Both the position numbers and the translations under genes were made by a program. A stretch of 64,000 nucleotides of DNA from Leptospira ainazelensis (lineage in GTDB: Bacteria > Spirochaetota > Leptospiria > Leptospirales > Leptospiraceae), in NCBI RefSeq assembly GCF_016918785.1, contig NZ_JAFFPT010000079.1, forward strand, positions 186,001-250,000. Reading direction: 5' to 3'. This document shows positions 1 to 8,490 of the stretch, piece after piece. The notes beneath the pieces are model-generated. The model did no database searches, was not told the origin of the DNA, and saw only the letters and a program-made list of their open reading frames with translations. How positions within the stretch are numbered: the stretch's first letter is position 1; each line of letters starts with the position of its first letter.

Positions 1-4
1 CTTA

Positions 5-484
5 TCAAATCGAATAGTAGTTTCTTCGATAATAGAGTAAGGGACGCAAAGAATCGTCGGAGCCGGCGGAGATAACCCTTCCGATCACGATCGAATGATC
101 GCCCCCGTCCACAAACTGGTCCACTTCGCATTCTATATAAGAAAGAATATCGGGAAGAATCGGAATCCCTAATTCTCCCTTTTTGCATTCGAGTTCTTCG
201 ATAAGCGCGTGTTTGTCGGTCTTACCGGACGCAAATTGATTGGAGATCGAATCTTGGTCCTTAGCCAAAATGTTGATCACGAATTTTCCTTCGTTTCGAA
301 TCGGATCGTGACTTGCGATATTTTTCTGCAAACAAAAAAGAACCAAAGGAGGATTGAGGGAAAGAGAACTAAAACTGCTTACGGTAAGACCGCTCTGTTT
401 CCCAAGATGAGAATACGTAATGACGGTGACACCGGAAGGAAAATGAGAAAGCGCATTCTTAAAAACTTCGTCCGTAATTTTCAT
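5..484 (-). CDS. Flavin reductase-like FMN-binding protein
   Basis: This 159-residue protein belongs to the flavin reductase / HpaC-flavoredoxin family, which binds FMN and reduces it with NAD(P)H, usually to feed a monooxygenase. The opening HFPSGVTVITY (about residues 14-24), the following LTVSSFSSLSLNPPLVLF and the late HSIVIGRV segment are the conserved blocks of the split-barrel fold. Length is normal and the gene is complete, with its stop at the very edge of the window. No monooxygenase lies beside it here, so the electron acceptor is unknown. The family call is firm; the physiological role is open. Confidence 0.85.
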   Translation of the reverse strand: MKITDEVFKNALSHFPSGVTVITYSHLGKQSGLTVSSFSSLSLNPPLVLFCLQKNIASHDPIRNEGKFVINILAKDQDSISNQFASGKTDKHALIEELECKKGELGIPILPDILSYIECEVDQFVDGGDHSIVIGRVISAGSDDSLRPLLYYRRNYYSI

Positions 485-853
485 GAGGTCGATCTTAAAA
501 ACGGAAACGTCTTTGTCAACTTCTCATCGAAACAAACGGAGCTTTGATACGATTTTCATCTCAATCGAAAATTCTAAGATTCTGTTTCGTAAAAAAGGAT
601 CTTACTCTTCGAGATTGTTTTTTTGAATCGTAATCGGAAGTAGAACGGTACGTCGCGGAAACGCTTTCGAGCAAGTCGGTTTCTTCGGAATATTCTTCCA
701 ATTTTATCCGTTGTCCGATCGCTCTTCATCTTTTCGGAAAGTTCCCAAAAACGGATAAAGCGAATTGACAACTTCGATTCCGGGAAAAATAATCAGAAGA
801 ATCTCGAAATGATTCGTATTCTTCGTTAAAAATTTTTACGCCTGAGGATTGTT
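485..853. other. Intergenic region, nothing supported
   Basis: About 370 bases between the divergently transcribed flavin reductase and DUF3089 genes. It must hold both promoters. A 65-codon frame on the minus strand (574-771) has an Arg/Phe/Lys-rich composition unlike the neighbouring proteins and I do not accept it as a gene. No repeat or clear hairpin was seen. Confidence 0.5.
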
Positions 854-1885
854 ATGCGAAATCGGTTTTTCTTAATTCTTTCCCTTTTTGTTTCTTCATT
901 TTTTTCCATTTCCTGTCTTTGGATCATTCGTCCTTCCGGAAATTATTCCGAATACGAAAGACCAAAAGAACCGGATTATCTTCTTTTAAACTCTTGGTCG
1001 GCCCTTCCGCAAACCAAAGACGACGCCGACAAGGTTCCTTCCGAATCTTCTCTTCAAGACAATCAAAACCGGGCCCTCGTCGACGTCTTCTTTATCCATC
1101 CTACTACGTTTTACGGAAGAGAATGGAACGCTTCTTTAGATGACAAAAGGGTAAACGAAAGAACGGACGAATCCACGATTCGGCAACAAGCCAGCGTTTT
1201 TAACTGTTGTGCAAAAATCTACGCGCCTCGTTATAGACAGGCCACTCTTTATTCTTTTTTGGACGCAGAAAACGGAAAACTCGCTTTAGAATTAGCATAT
1301 CAAGATGTACTCAAGTCTTTTGAGACGTATCTCAGAGAATGGAACGGAGGAAGACCTTTTATCGTCGCATCTCACAGTCAGGGAACTCATCTTGCGATCC
1401 GACTTCTCCGGGAAAAGATCGATAATTCTCCCCTAACCGATCAACTCGTCGCGGCGTATTTGCTCGGAGGCGCGGTTCCGATCGGTTCCTATAAGAAAAT
1501 TCCGATTTGTTCGAGCGCAACTCAGACGGGTTGTGTGATCAGCTGGAGAACTTTCGGAGAGAAGGCGGAGGTTTCCAAACTTCCTCACGATCTAAAAGGG
1601 CCTTATATGTGCGTCAATCCTATCAGCTGGAACGCGGACGAACTCCCCGCGAGCGCGGACTTACATCCGGGAGGAGTAAACGGAAAATTCAAAACGATCG
1701 AACCCAAACTTTGCAGCGCCCGTTGTAGCGACGGCGTCGTTCGAATTTCAAAACCGAACGCGTCCGGTTTTTCCCGTTGGTTCGGTGAAAACTATCACAT
1801 ATTGGATTACGGAATTTTTTATCAGAATATCCGGAATAATCTTCCGGAAAGAATCGAAACGTTTCTTAAATCAAAGAAGAATTAG
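854..1885 (+). CDS. DUF3089 alpha/beta-hydrolase-like lipoprotein
   Basis: The protein begins with a hydrophobic signal segment ending FFSISC, a plausible spirochaetal lipobox, so it is predicted to be a lipoprotein. The block VDVFFIHPTTFYG followed by CCAKIYAPRYRQATLYSF is characteristic of the DUF3089 family. PFIVASHSQGTHLAIRLL resembles a nucleophile elbow (Ser in SHSQG) of an alpha/beta hydrolase, and GENYHILDYGIFY near the C-terminus probably supplies the His. No substrate is known for the family, so hydrolase activity is inference. It stands alone on the plus strand, followed after 65 bases by the YqeK-like gene. Confidence 0.8.
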   Translation: MRNRFFLILSLFVSSFFSISCLWIIRPSGNYSEYERPKEPDYLLLNSWSALPQTKDDADKVPSESSLQDNQNRALVDVFFIHPTTFYGREWNASLDDKRVNERTDESTIRQQASVFNCCAKIYAPRYRQATLYSFLDAENGKLALELAYQDVLKSFETYLREWNGGRPFIVASHSQGTHLAIRLLREKIDNSPLTDQLVAAYLLGGAVPIGSYKKIPICSSATQTGCVISWRTFGEKAEVSKLPHDLKGPYMCVNPISWNADELPASADLHPGGVNGKFKTIEPKLCSARCSDGVVRISKPNASGFSRWFGENYHILDYGIFYQNIRNNLPERIETFLKSKKN

Positions 1886-1950
1886 ATTCTCAAATCGAAC
1901 TGGACTTTAACGCCGCTTCGTTGACGATCGAATATGAATAGGAGAATTCA

Positions 1951-2538
1951 ATGACTTCCCTCGAGTTGGAAGCTAAGATACAAGAATTTAAGAAGATCGT
2001 CCCCGCTGAAATTACGATCACTCGTTGGGAACATTCTCTCAAGGTGGCGGAAATCGCCAAAGAGTTGGCTATCATTCATTCAAAAGACGAAACGGACCTC
2101 GCTTATCTTGCCGGAATCGTTCACGACATCACCAAACAGAAGACTCCGGAGTTTCACCTAACGTTATTCAAAGAATCCGGACGGGCCGAATTGGAACAAC
2201 TTCCTTCCGCCGCTTGGCACGCCTATTCGGCGTCCATCTATCTCAAATCGCAATACAATCTAAAAAACGAATCCGTACTTTCGGCGGTTCGAAATCACAC
2301 TTTGGGGGCTGAAACCCCAGGGCCCTTGGATTTAATTCTCTACGCTGCGGATTTTTTAGGATCCGATTACGCAGAAAAGAACCCGTTGTATCCGGAATGG
2401 AGAGAACAGGCCCGTAAGAATCTTTACATGGGAGTTCTTTGCAAAGCGAAGAATACGATGTTGGATTTGATTTCGACCAACAAAAGGATTCATCCTAGAA
2501 CGGTCGCGACTTACAACCTCGCAGTTTCAAAATGTTAA
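1951..2538 (+). CDS. YqeK-like HD-domain hydrolase
   Basis: A 195-residue HD-superfamily protein. RWEHSLKVAEIAKELA (His about 28), LAGIVHDITKQ (His-Asp about 57-58) and SAAWHAYSA plus AVRNHTLG give the spaced metal-binding His/Asp set of the YqeK branch, and LILYAADFL matches its later Asp block. YqeK enzymes are symmetrical diadenosine tetraphosphate hydrolases. In many bacteria yqeK follows nadD; in this window nadD is some 20 kb away, so this is either the relocated yqeK or a paralogue. The start ATG has AGGAGAA a few bases upstream. Confidence 0.75.
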   Translation: MTSLELEAKIQEFKKIVPAEITITRWEHSLKVAEIAKELAIIHSKDETDLAYLAGIVHDITKQKTPEFHLTLFKESGRAELEQLPSAAWHAYSASIYLKSQYNLKNESVLSAVRNHTLGAETPGPLDLILYAADFLGSDYAEKNPLYPEWREQARKNLYMGVLCKAKNTMLDLISTNKRIHPRTVATYNLAVSKC

Positions 2539-2778
2539 ACGAAGTAAAAAGTTTCCTCTTTTATCCTTTGTCTATTCTCATCAAATTGTCGCCGGAATGT
2601 AATATAAATCAAACCGATAAAGCTTAGCATACGGTATTTATTTAGGACATTGAAAAAAATCTCGAAGACCGATTAGACAGAATCCCGAAAGAGGTTCCGT
2701 CGTATCCGGACTCCGTCCTAAAGAATTTCGAGCCCGATTCTTATCAAAACAAGCGTGAAAACGGATTAAAAGACTCAG

Positions 2779-4509
2779 ATGCGATTACAAAACGGAAAAT
2801 TTTGGTTTTATTTATTCATATATTCTATTTTTTTAATATTCGGTCTCGGATCGTTCCCGCTAATCGATTGGGACGAAAACATCTACGGATCTGCGTCCAA
2901 AAATATGTTTTTATCTGGAGACTATTTTAGAATCAAAGTCAATCAACAGTCGTTTTCGGAAAAACCGCCCCTCTATTTCTGGCTGACCTCGTTTTTCTAC
3001 GTCATTTTTGGAGTCGGTGAATTCGCGACACGCCTGCCTTCCGTCTTGAGCGGAATCCTTTCCTTCTCGGCGATCTATTTTTTCGGTAAAAAAATTGTTT
3101 CCGAAAAATTCGGACTCGTTTGGGCGATGATTTATTCCTCTTCCTTGTTACCTTTACTCTTATCCAGAACGGCTTATATCGATCATCTTTTTAACACCTT
3201 TATTTTCATTTCGATCGTCTCCATTTATCTCTACGACGTCGAAGCGGAACTAAGAAGCCGAAACCGGTTCTTGTATCTTACGTTAGCCGCGCTTTCTATG
3301 GGAATTGCGACGCTTACAAAAGGACCGTTGGGAATCGGGATTCCGATACTTTCCTTTGTCGCAATGAGAATTTTCCAAAGAAAATTTTCGATATCGATCT
3401 TGGAAACTGCGACCGCAGGATTTATCTGCATTCTTACGATCGGCATCTATTATATTACCGATTATATATTGCACGGAGACGAATTTATCGGCGGATTTTT
3501 AGAATTTCAAAAAAAACTTCTAACCAAATCCTTGGAATCCCATACTGGTCCTTGGTTTTATCATTTTATAGTTGCGTTAGTCGGCTTCTTCCCATGGACG
3601 CCTCTGCTGATCGGGTATTCTCTTAAGGCAAACCGCGCTCTAATCGAAAGTAATAAACTCAAAGGTCTTTTTTACAACTTCCTCGCCTGGACGATTTTTG
3701 TACTCGTTATTTTTTCGATCGTTCAAACGAAACTTCCGCATTACTCATCTTCGATTTACTTTCCACTTTCCTTTTTCGCGGCTTATCTGATCTTCAATCA
3801 AAATGGATTTACATCGGATCCAAAAACCTTAACTCCTTTTATCGAAAATGCCGAGCCGCAAGAACCTGTTCCGGTTTCGGGAAAGGTTTTTATAAACTCT
3901 GCGAGAATTCTTTTCTATTTGTTCGGTTTTGTATTCTTTGTCTTGTTAGTTTCGCTTCCTTGGATTCTAAACTTCGCGGTAAAGAGTTACGATTTCATTC
4001 AAACTTTCGGAGGCGGATATTCTTTCGAGATCGGCGTCCTATCTTTTTTACCGGGTTTTATCTTCGCCCTGGGTTTTATCGGAAGCGTTTATAGACTCAA
4101 TCATACCACATTTAAGTCAAAGTTCGGTTCTTTTATAATTCCTCTTTGGTTCGCGATGCTCGGTCTCGGAGTTTCACTGTCGATGCTCATCGCTCCGAAA
4201 GTGATAGACATTCTTCAAGGAAGAATTCTTCGATTAGCGGACGTCGCCTGGAAACAGGAAGGAGATCTTGTATTTTACAAATATCTTTCCTTTTATCCGT
4301 TCTTCTACCGCGATAAGCCGATTTTCGTCATCGGGAGTTATAAGTTCCGAGACGACGAATTCTTATTAACGAATTCAAGAACTCAAAAAACGTTTCTTCT
4401 GACAAATAGAAACAGCGTATTGGAATTGAGTTATCTCTATCCGAAAATCAAAGTTGAAGTGGTGGCGAGTGAAGGGAACCTAGTCCTGCTCAAAGTTATC
4501 TATCTTTGA
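2779..4509 (+). CDS. GT39-family (ArnT/PMT-like) membrane glycosyltransferase
   Basis: A 576-residue polytopic membrane protein of the GT-C fold. The first TM helix is followed by LIDWDENIYGSASKNM, with the acidic DE pair expected in the first periplasmic loop of ArnT/PMT enzymes, then SEKPPLYFWLTS and FATRLPSVLSG, both hallmark segments. Around ten hydrophobic helices follow and a soluble tail ends the protein. Such enzymes move a sugar from a polyprenyl-phosphate donor to a lipid or protein acceptor outside the membrane. The convergent neighbour is a GT2 enzyme of the type that makes polyprenyl-phosphate sugars, which supports a donor/transferase pair. The 3' ends of the two genes overlap by 10 bases. 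Confidence 0.85.
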   Translation: MRLQNGKFWFYLFIYSIFLIFGLGSFPLIDWDENIYGSASKNMFLSGDYFRIKVNQQSFSEKPPLYFWLTSFFYVIFGVGEFATRLPSVLSGILSFSAIYFFGKKIVSEKFGLVWAMIYSSSLLPLLLSRTAYIDHLFNTFIFISIVSIYLYDVEAELRSRNRFLYLTLAALSMGIATLTKGPLGIGIPILSFVAMRIFQRKFSISILETATAGFICILTIGIYYITDYILHGDEFIGGFLEFQKKLLTKSLESHTGPWFYHFIVALVGFFPWTPLLIGYSLKANRALIESNKLKGLFYNFLAWTIFVLVIFSIVQTKLPHYSSSIYFPLSFFAAYLIFNQNGFTSDPKTLTPFIENAEPQEPVPVSGKVFINSARILFYLFGFVFFVLLVSLPWILNFAVKSYDFIQTFGGGYSFEIGVLSFLPGFIFALGFIGSVYRLNHTTFKSKFGSFIIPLWFAMLGLGVSLSMLIAPKVIDILQGRILRLADVAWKQEGDLVFYKYLSFYPFFYRDKPIFVIGSYKFRDDEFLLTNSRTQKTFLLTNRNSVLELSYLYPKIKVEVVASEGNLVLLKVIYL

Positions 4510-5459
4510 TTCGATCCTTTCCATTTTAGAATTTGTAGTTCGAAATTGAATCTTTGGATCTTTGAAACCGTATGCAGAATCAAACCGATCGAAAGATTGA
4601 TCAGCGACACGATCATCAAACCCGTAGCAAGAATCGCCAATGGTACGTGATAAACGTATCTAAATTTTATATAGTCGAGGATGGACGGAAGACCGAAAAC
4701 AATCGAAGCGGTAAAAGAAACAAGGGATAAAAATCCGAAAAAGTGCATCGGCTTGTAATCTTTAAAAATCCAGAGAATGTTCTTCACAACGGAATAACCG
4801 TCGCGAATCGTATTCAACTTGGAAACGCTCCCAGCGGGACGGTCCACATATCGAACCGGGACTTCGGAAATGGAAAGTCGTTTATCGAGCGCGTGCAAGG
4901 TCATTTCTATTTCCAACTCGAATCCTTTCGATAAAATCGGATAGTGGCGGACAAAACGGTCCGAAAAAACCCGATAACCGCTCATCGCATCTTTGAGATG
5001 CACCGCGAAAAGAAAATTGATCAGTCGAATGACAAGATAATTGCCGAACGAATGAAATCTTCTTTTGTTTTCCAGTTCGTAAATTCCGTCGCTCAAACGA
5101 TCGCCGACGATCATATCAAAGTCGCCGTCTTCCCGAGCTTTTAACAACTTGTGAATTTCCTCCGCAGGATACGTCATATCCGCGTCCACCATCACGTAAG
5201 AATCGGCATACACCTGAGAGAATCCCTTACGAATCGCATTCGCCTTTCCCTGTCTGGACTCGAAAAGAATCCTTCCTTGAATTTTATGTTTTTTGAATGT
5301 TTCTTCTGCGATGATTTTGGTGTTATCCTTCGAATTATTGTCGATCACTATAATCTCTGCATGGGGAAGTTCCTTGTAAAAGGAAAGAATTGTATCTCGA
5401 ATGGTAATCTCTTCGTTATACGCTGGTAACAAAATTGCAACTTTGTTTTGAATTGGCAT
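4500..5459 (-). CDS. GT2 glycosyltransferase, polyprenyl-phosphate sugar synthase type
   Basis: The N-terminal 220 residues are a GT-A domain: VAILLPAYNEEITIRDTI, EIIVIDNNSKDNT, GKANAIRKGF and the metal-binding VDADMTYP. SGYRVFSDR and FELEIEMTLHAL are the usual later blocks of the DPM1/GtrB branch. Two C-terminal TM helices (about 235-305) give a GtrB-like layout. The probable reaction is transfer of a sugar from a nucleotide donor to undecaprenyl phosphate on the cytosolic face, to feed a GT-C enzyme such as the neighbouring GT39 protein. The exact sugar cannot be read from sequence. Confidence 0.87.
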   Translation of the reverse strand: MPIQNKVAILLPAYNEEITIRDTILSFYKELPHAEIIVIDNNSKDNTKIIAEETFKKHKIQGRILFESRQGKANAIRKGFSQVYADSYVMVDADMTYPAEEIHKLLKAREDGDFDMIVGDRLSDGIYELENKRRFHSFGNYLVIRLINFLFAVHLKDAMSGYRVFSDRFVRHYPILSKGFELEIEMTLHALDKRLSISEVPVRYVDRPAGSVSKLNTIRDGYSVVKNILWIFKDYKPMHFFGFLSLVSFTASIVFGLPSILDYIKFRYVYHVPLAILATGLMIVSLINLSIGLILHTVSKIQRFNFELQILKWKGSNQR

Positions 5460-5612
5460 ATTCTTACTTCGTTTGTAATAATTTCGATTCGAACGTGGAA
5501 AGCGTTCAAACTCAAAAAGAAAGAATGGACAGAAGCCAACAATTCATTTTCCTAAACTGTAAATTACAATTGCCTAATTTTCCGTAACCAAAAGGAAACA
5601 TAAGAATAAAAA

Positions 5613-6770
5613 ATGGCCTATCAAAAATCGGAAGTACCCGTCGAATGCCAATCGATGAAAAAAGTATCGGGAAAAATTCTCTATATATCTTTGCTTTTAG
5701 TGTGTTTGGCCGTCTGTTTCAACGTATACACTTCTTTCTCATTCAGATCCGATTCAAAAAAACGGAATTCGATCGTACGTCCGGGCGGGCGGACTTTTGA
5801 AGACCCTTATAAAAACAAGTTACCGCTCAAATGGTTAAAAGCCTCCTTTCACAATCACACGAACGAAGTGTGGTATACCCCGGGAAGAAATAGCGTGGAA
5901 GAAATTCAAAACGCCTATGTTAAACACGGATATAAAATTCTTAGCTTCTCCGATTACGAAAGAATCACGCTTCCAAAAAACCCGAAGATCGCCCTTCTTC
6001 CGGGATTCGAATGGGGAACAAATCTTAGAAAAAGACATCTTCTGGTGCTCGGACCTAAAAAGGCTGAATCCGACCCTTTTCCTTTCTACGCTTCGATTTC
6101 AAATATTCAGTGGATCATAGATCGTTTTTCCGACGAGGGTTCTTTTGTTACGATCAATCATCCGAAGCTCAACTTTAGTTTTTCGGACGAGATGCTAAAA
6201 GACCTCAATCGTTACGATGCACTCGAAATTTTCAGTCCTTTTGGAGATCATCTCGAACTTTGGGATAAAATATTAAGCGAAAAAAAATATCCGTTTTGTA
6301 TGGCATCGGACGATCTTCATTATCTCCCCAAGGACGAATACGAAAACGCAAAAGCGAATTCGTATTTTACGATGAGAGACGCCGTTTCGCTTTTATATCA
6401 ACCGGAAGGCCAATCTTTGACACGTTATGTGCTCTTGAATACGGAAAATTTAGAAATCCGAAACGTGCTCGATTCCCTCAAATCGGGAAACTACGTATGT
6501 GTAAAAAAATACGATCGAGTTTTAAAGGATCCGCGGCTCGTCGACCTGGGAGTCGACGATAAAGACAGAGTATATTTTGAATTCGGGGAAAATGCGATGC
6601 ACGTTCAATTGATCGGGAAAAACGGAATCGTCCTAAAGGATCTCTTCAATGTAAAAAAGGGATTTTTTAAAATCCCTTTCCAAGAACCGCATGTTAGAAT
6701 CCAGATTTTTTTTCCCACCGCACTCGTCGTCAGCAACACGTTTTACAAAAAGAGAACTTCTTCAAAGTAA
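5613..6770 (+). CDS. Membrane-anchored PHP-domain protein
   Basis: One N-terminal TM segment (about residues 22-44) anchors a 340-residue domain of the PHP fold. WLKASFHNHTNEVWY carries the first His-x-His metal motif; ILSFSDYERI, LLPGFEWGTNLRKRHLLVLG, FVTINHPKL and CMASDDLHYL give the later ligands. PHP domains are di- or tri-metal phosphoesterases. The anchor suggests the domain faces the periplasm. The substrate is unknown; proximity to two glycosyltransferases suggests, weakly, an envelope polymer. It starts 153 bases from the divergent GT2 gene. Confidence 0.75.
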   Translation: MAYQKSEVPVECQSMKKVSGKILYISLLLVCLAVCFNVYTSFSFRSDSKKRNSIVRPGGRTFEDPYKNKLPLKWLKASFHNHTNEVWYTPGRNSVEEIQNAYVKHGYKILSFSDYERITLPKNPKIALLPGFEWGTNLRKRHLLVLGPKKAESDPFPFYASISNIQWIIDRFSDEGSFVTINHPKLNFSFSDEMLKDLNRYDALEIFSPFGDHLELWDKILSEKKYPFCMASDDLHYLPKDEYENAKANSYFTMRDAVSLLYQPEGQSLTRYVLLNTENLEIRNVLDSLKSGNYVCVKKYDRVLKDPRLVDLGVDDKDRVYFEFGENAMHVQLIGKNGIVLKDLFNVKKGFFKIPFQEPHVRIQIFFPTALVVSNTFYKKRTSSK

Positions 6771-6792
6771 ATCGATGCCGATCCGGATTCAA

Positions 6793-7179
6793 TCAAGCGG
6801 ATCTTTGATCCACGGCTCTTCCGATCGAAAACGCGATGATCGACATAGTAAGATAACCGAATCCGATCTGGATAAAATAGTCGGGAACGCTCATCTTAGA
6901 CATCGGAAGCAAAATTAAAAAGTCCAAACCCCAATTGATAATCAGCCAGATTAAAGCTGTAACCAAAAGTGTAGACAAAGTTTTTCCCGAAATTCTGATT
7001 GCGAGTGAAGCAAGCAACAAACTCCCCGTAAGACTGCCGACAAGAATCATAACGGTCTTAAATAAAAAAATATCAGTCTGCAACTTTCCGTCCCTCGTAT
7101 AGAACGGAATCGCAACCGCGAAAGGAATCAACCAGACCAAAAAGCCGTAGCTCAAAATTCTAACCAAATACTGTTTCAT
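6793..7179 (-). CDS. Small four-helix integral membrane protein, unknown
   Basis: A 128-residue protein with four predicted TM helices: about residues 8-27, 38-60, 67-90 and 100-120. It starts behind a good ribosome site (AGGAGAAA, seven bases from the ATG). I recognise no family; the general look is of small conserved Leptospira membrane proteins. It converges with the PHP gene, 22 bases apart. Confidence 0.6.
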   Translation of the reverse strand: MKQYLVRILSYGFLVWLIPFAVAIPFYTRDGKLQTDIFLFKTVMILVGSLTGSLLLASLAIRISGKTLSTLLVTALIWLIINWGLDFLILLPMSKMSVPDYFIQIGFGYLTMSIIAFSIGRAVDQRSA

Positions 7180-7269
7180 TTTTTTCTCCTATCATCCATT
7201 TGATGGACGTAAAATCGAATTTCGGAATTTAAGACTTTATTTCCGCAGTGTTTACATTCAATCTTTATT

Positions 7270-7464
7270 CTATTCTGTTTTTTTCAAAACCTTGTAATCG
7301 GATCGTTTTTCGGAACGAGCCGATAACTCCGAACGATGGGCCTGATACGAGGTCAAAAGCGAACCCGGAAAAAGAAGTCTTGAGACCATACTCAAAGTTC
7401 CGGTCGAAACCCGTAACTCTTCGGGTTCCATTTCTGAGTCAAAGCGAGAACATTCAGTTTTCAT
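7270..7464 (-). CDS. Possible small protein coupled to upstream SDR
   Basis: This 64-codon frame begins with an ATG that overlaps the stop of the SDR gene as ATGA, the arrangement used for translational coupling. The product is polar and rich in Ser, Glu and Arg, with no TM segment or motif I know. The coupling is the only argument for it; it could equally be read-through of non-coding sequence. Confidence 0.3.
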   Translation of the reverse strand: MKTECSRFDSEMEPEELRVSTGTLSMVSRLLFPGSLLTSYQAHRSELSARSEKRSDYKVLKKTE

Positions 7465-8342
7465 AATTCTTCTCCGAATTTTTCCTTAAAGTAATTCCCC
7501 CAGTGCGGACGGCTCCCGTCCAAATCGGTAAAGTCGTATTCTTCCGATAACTTCCACGTGCTCGTGGAGATTCCGGTTTTTGCAAAAATATTCTTATCTC
7601 CCGCAAGAGAAACGACGGCACGACCGATATAAGCGGGCGTTTCGGAAACGATAAAGTGAGGCTCTTTTTTTGTTGCATCCTTCCAATTCTCTTCACGAAC
7701 CCCAAAATGATCCAACATCGCCTCCGATCTTAAAAAACCCGGAGTTAAGGATAAGGCGGTTATCCCGAAGGATTTTAATTCTTCCGAAAGACAACGAGAA
7801 AGATTGATGATCGAAGACTTTACCAAAGTATAATATAGATTTCCACGATAACGATAATCGATTCCATCGGTGATCTCCAAAATAAGACCTGACCGGTTTC
7901 GGATCATCAGAGGCGCTGCAAAATAGTTAGTGTTCAGATGAGACTCCAAACAGGTTCTTTGAACCTTGATTCCGTTTTCCAAAGAGTGTTCCCAAAATTT
8001 TACATCCCAGCGAATATATGGATCTCCTCCCCAAATGTCGTTGACTAGGATATCCAACCTTCCTTGTTCTTTATCGATTCGAAGAGCGAGCTCCCGAACC
8101 TCGTCCGCCTTCGTATGGTCGGTTTTAACCGCGATTCCCTTCCCTCCGTTGGCGTTGATAATCTCCGCAGTTTCTTCGATGGTTTCCTTCCGATTCATTT
8201 CCGAGGGAGATTCTCTCGTACTCCTTCCGGTGACATAAACGCACGCTCCTGCCTCGCCTAACGCAATCGCTATGCCGCGTCCGGCCCCTCTTGTTCCTCC
8301 CGCGACCAAGGCAATCTTACCTTCTAAAATTCTATCTTTCAT
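7461..8342 (-). CDS. Short-chain dehydrogenase/reductase
   Basis: A 293-residue SDR. GKIALVAGGTRGAGRGIA is the TGxxxGxG-type nucleotide-binding motif (with Ala-Gly-Gly in place of Thr-Gly-Gly), ILVNDIWGG replaces the usual NNAG, and YYTLVKSSI supplies the catalytic Tyr-x3-Lys. The non-classical NDIWGG places it in a divergent SDR group whose substrates I cannot name. It is divergent from a WYL-type regulator, and a palindrome 24-40 bases before its ATG matches one in front of the regulator, so repression or activation by that regulator is likely. Confidence 0.85.
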   Translation of the reverse strand: MKDRILEGKIALVAGGTRGAGRGIAIALGEAGACVYVTGRSTRESPSEMNRKETIEETAEIINANGGKGIAVKTDHTKADEVRELALRIDKEQGRLDILVNDIWGGDPYIRWDVKFWEHSLENGIKVQRTCLESHLNTNYFAAPLMIRNRSGLILEITDGIDYRYRGNLYYTLVKSSIINLSRCLSEELKSFGITALSLTPGFLRSEAMLDHFGVREENWKDATKKEPHFIVSETPAYIGRAVVSLAGDKNIFAKTGISTSTWKLSEEYDFTDLDGSRPHWGNYFKEKFGEEL

Positions 8343-8365
8343 AGTTCCATCTTAACCCAAGGATG

Positions 8366-8382
8366 ATGACAATTCCTGTCAT
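8366..8382. promoter_or_regulatory. Operator palindrome in front of SDR gene
   Basis: ATGACA-ATTCC-TGTCAT, a perfect 6+5+6 inverted repeat 24 bases upstream of the SDR start. The same half-sites with the same 5-base spacer occur in front of the divergent WYL regulator. Binding by that regulator is inferred from position and symmetry. Confidence 0.65.
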
Positions 8383-8447
8383 ATATCTCCGAATCGATTT
8401 GTTAAAATCCGATTTTTTTTTCGATCTCAGGTCATTATAAAAAGAAA

Positions 8448-8470
8448 TACATGACAGAATATGTCATGTA
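8448..8470. promoter_or_regulatory. Operator palindrome in front of WYL regulator
   Basis: TACATGACA-GAATA-TGTCATGTA, a perfect inverted repeat with 9-base arms, 20 bases upstream of the regulator's ATG. A TATAAT hexamer at 8469-8474 overlaps its right edge, which fits autorepression. It shares the ATGACA-N5-TGTCAT core with the site in front of the SDR gene. Confidence 0.7.
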
Positions 8471-8490
8471 TAATGTATTAGAATCGGAGT

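Noticed and set aside
574..771. 65-codon minus-strand frame
   Set aside because: Low-complexity Arg/Phe/Lys composition and no ribosome site; not accepted as a gene.
2533..2778. Short protein-like frames between the YqeK-like and GT39 genes, such as EDRLDRIPKEVPSYPD
   Set aside because: Fragment of about 45 codons without start or recognisable family; it could be a relic but the evidence is too thin.
6656..6679. Perfect hairpin AAAGGGATTTT/AAAATCCCTTT
   Set aside because: It lies inside the PHP gene 90 bases before its stop and encodes ordinary residues; no T-run follows, so a terminator is unlikely.
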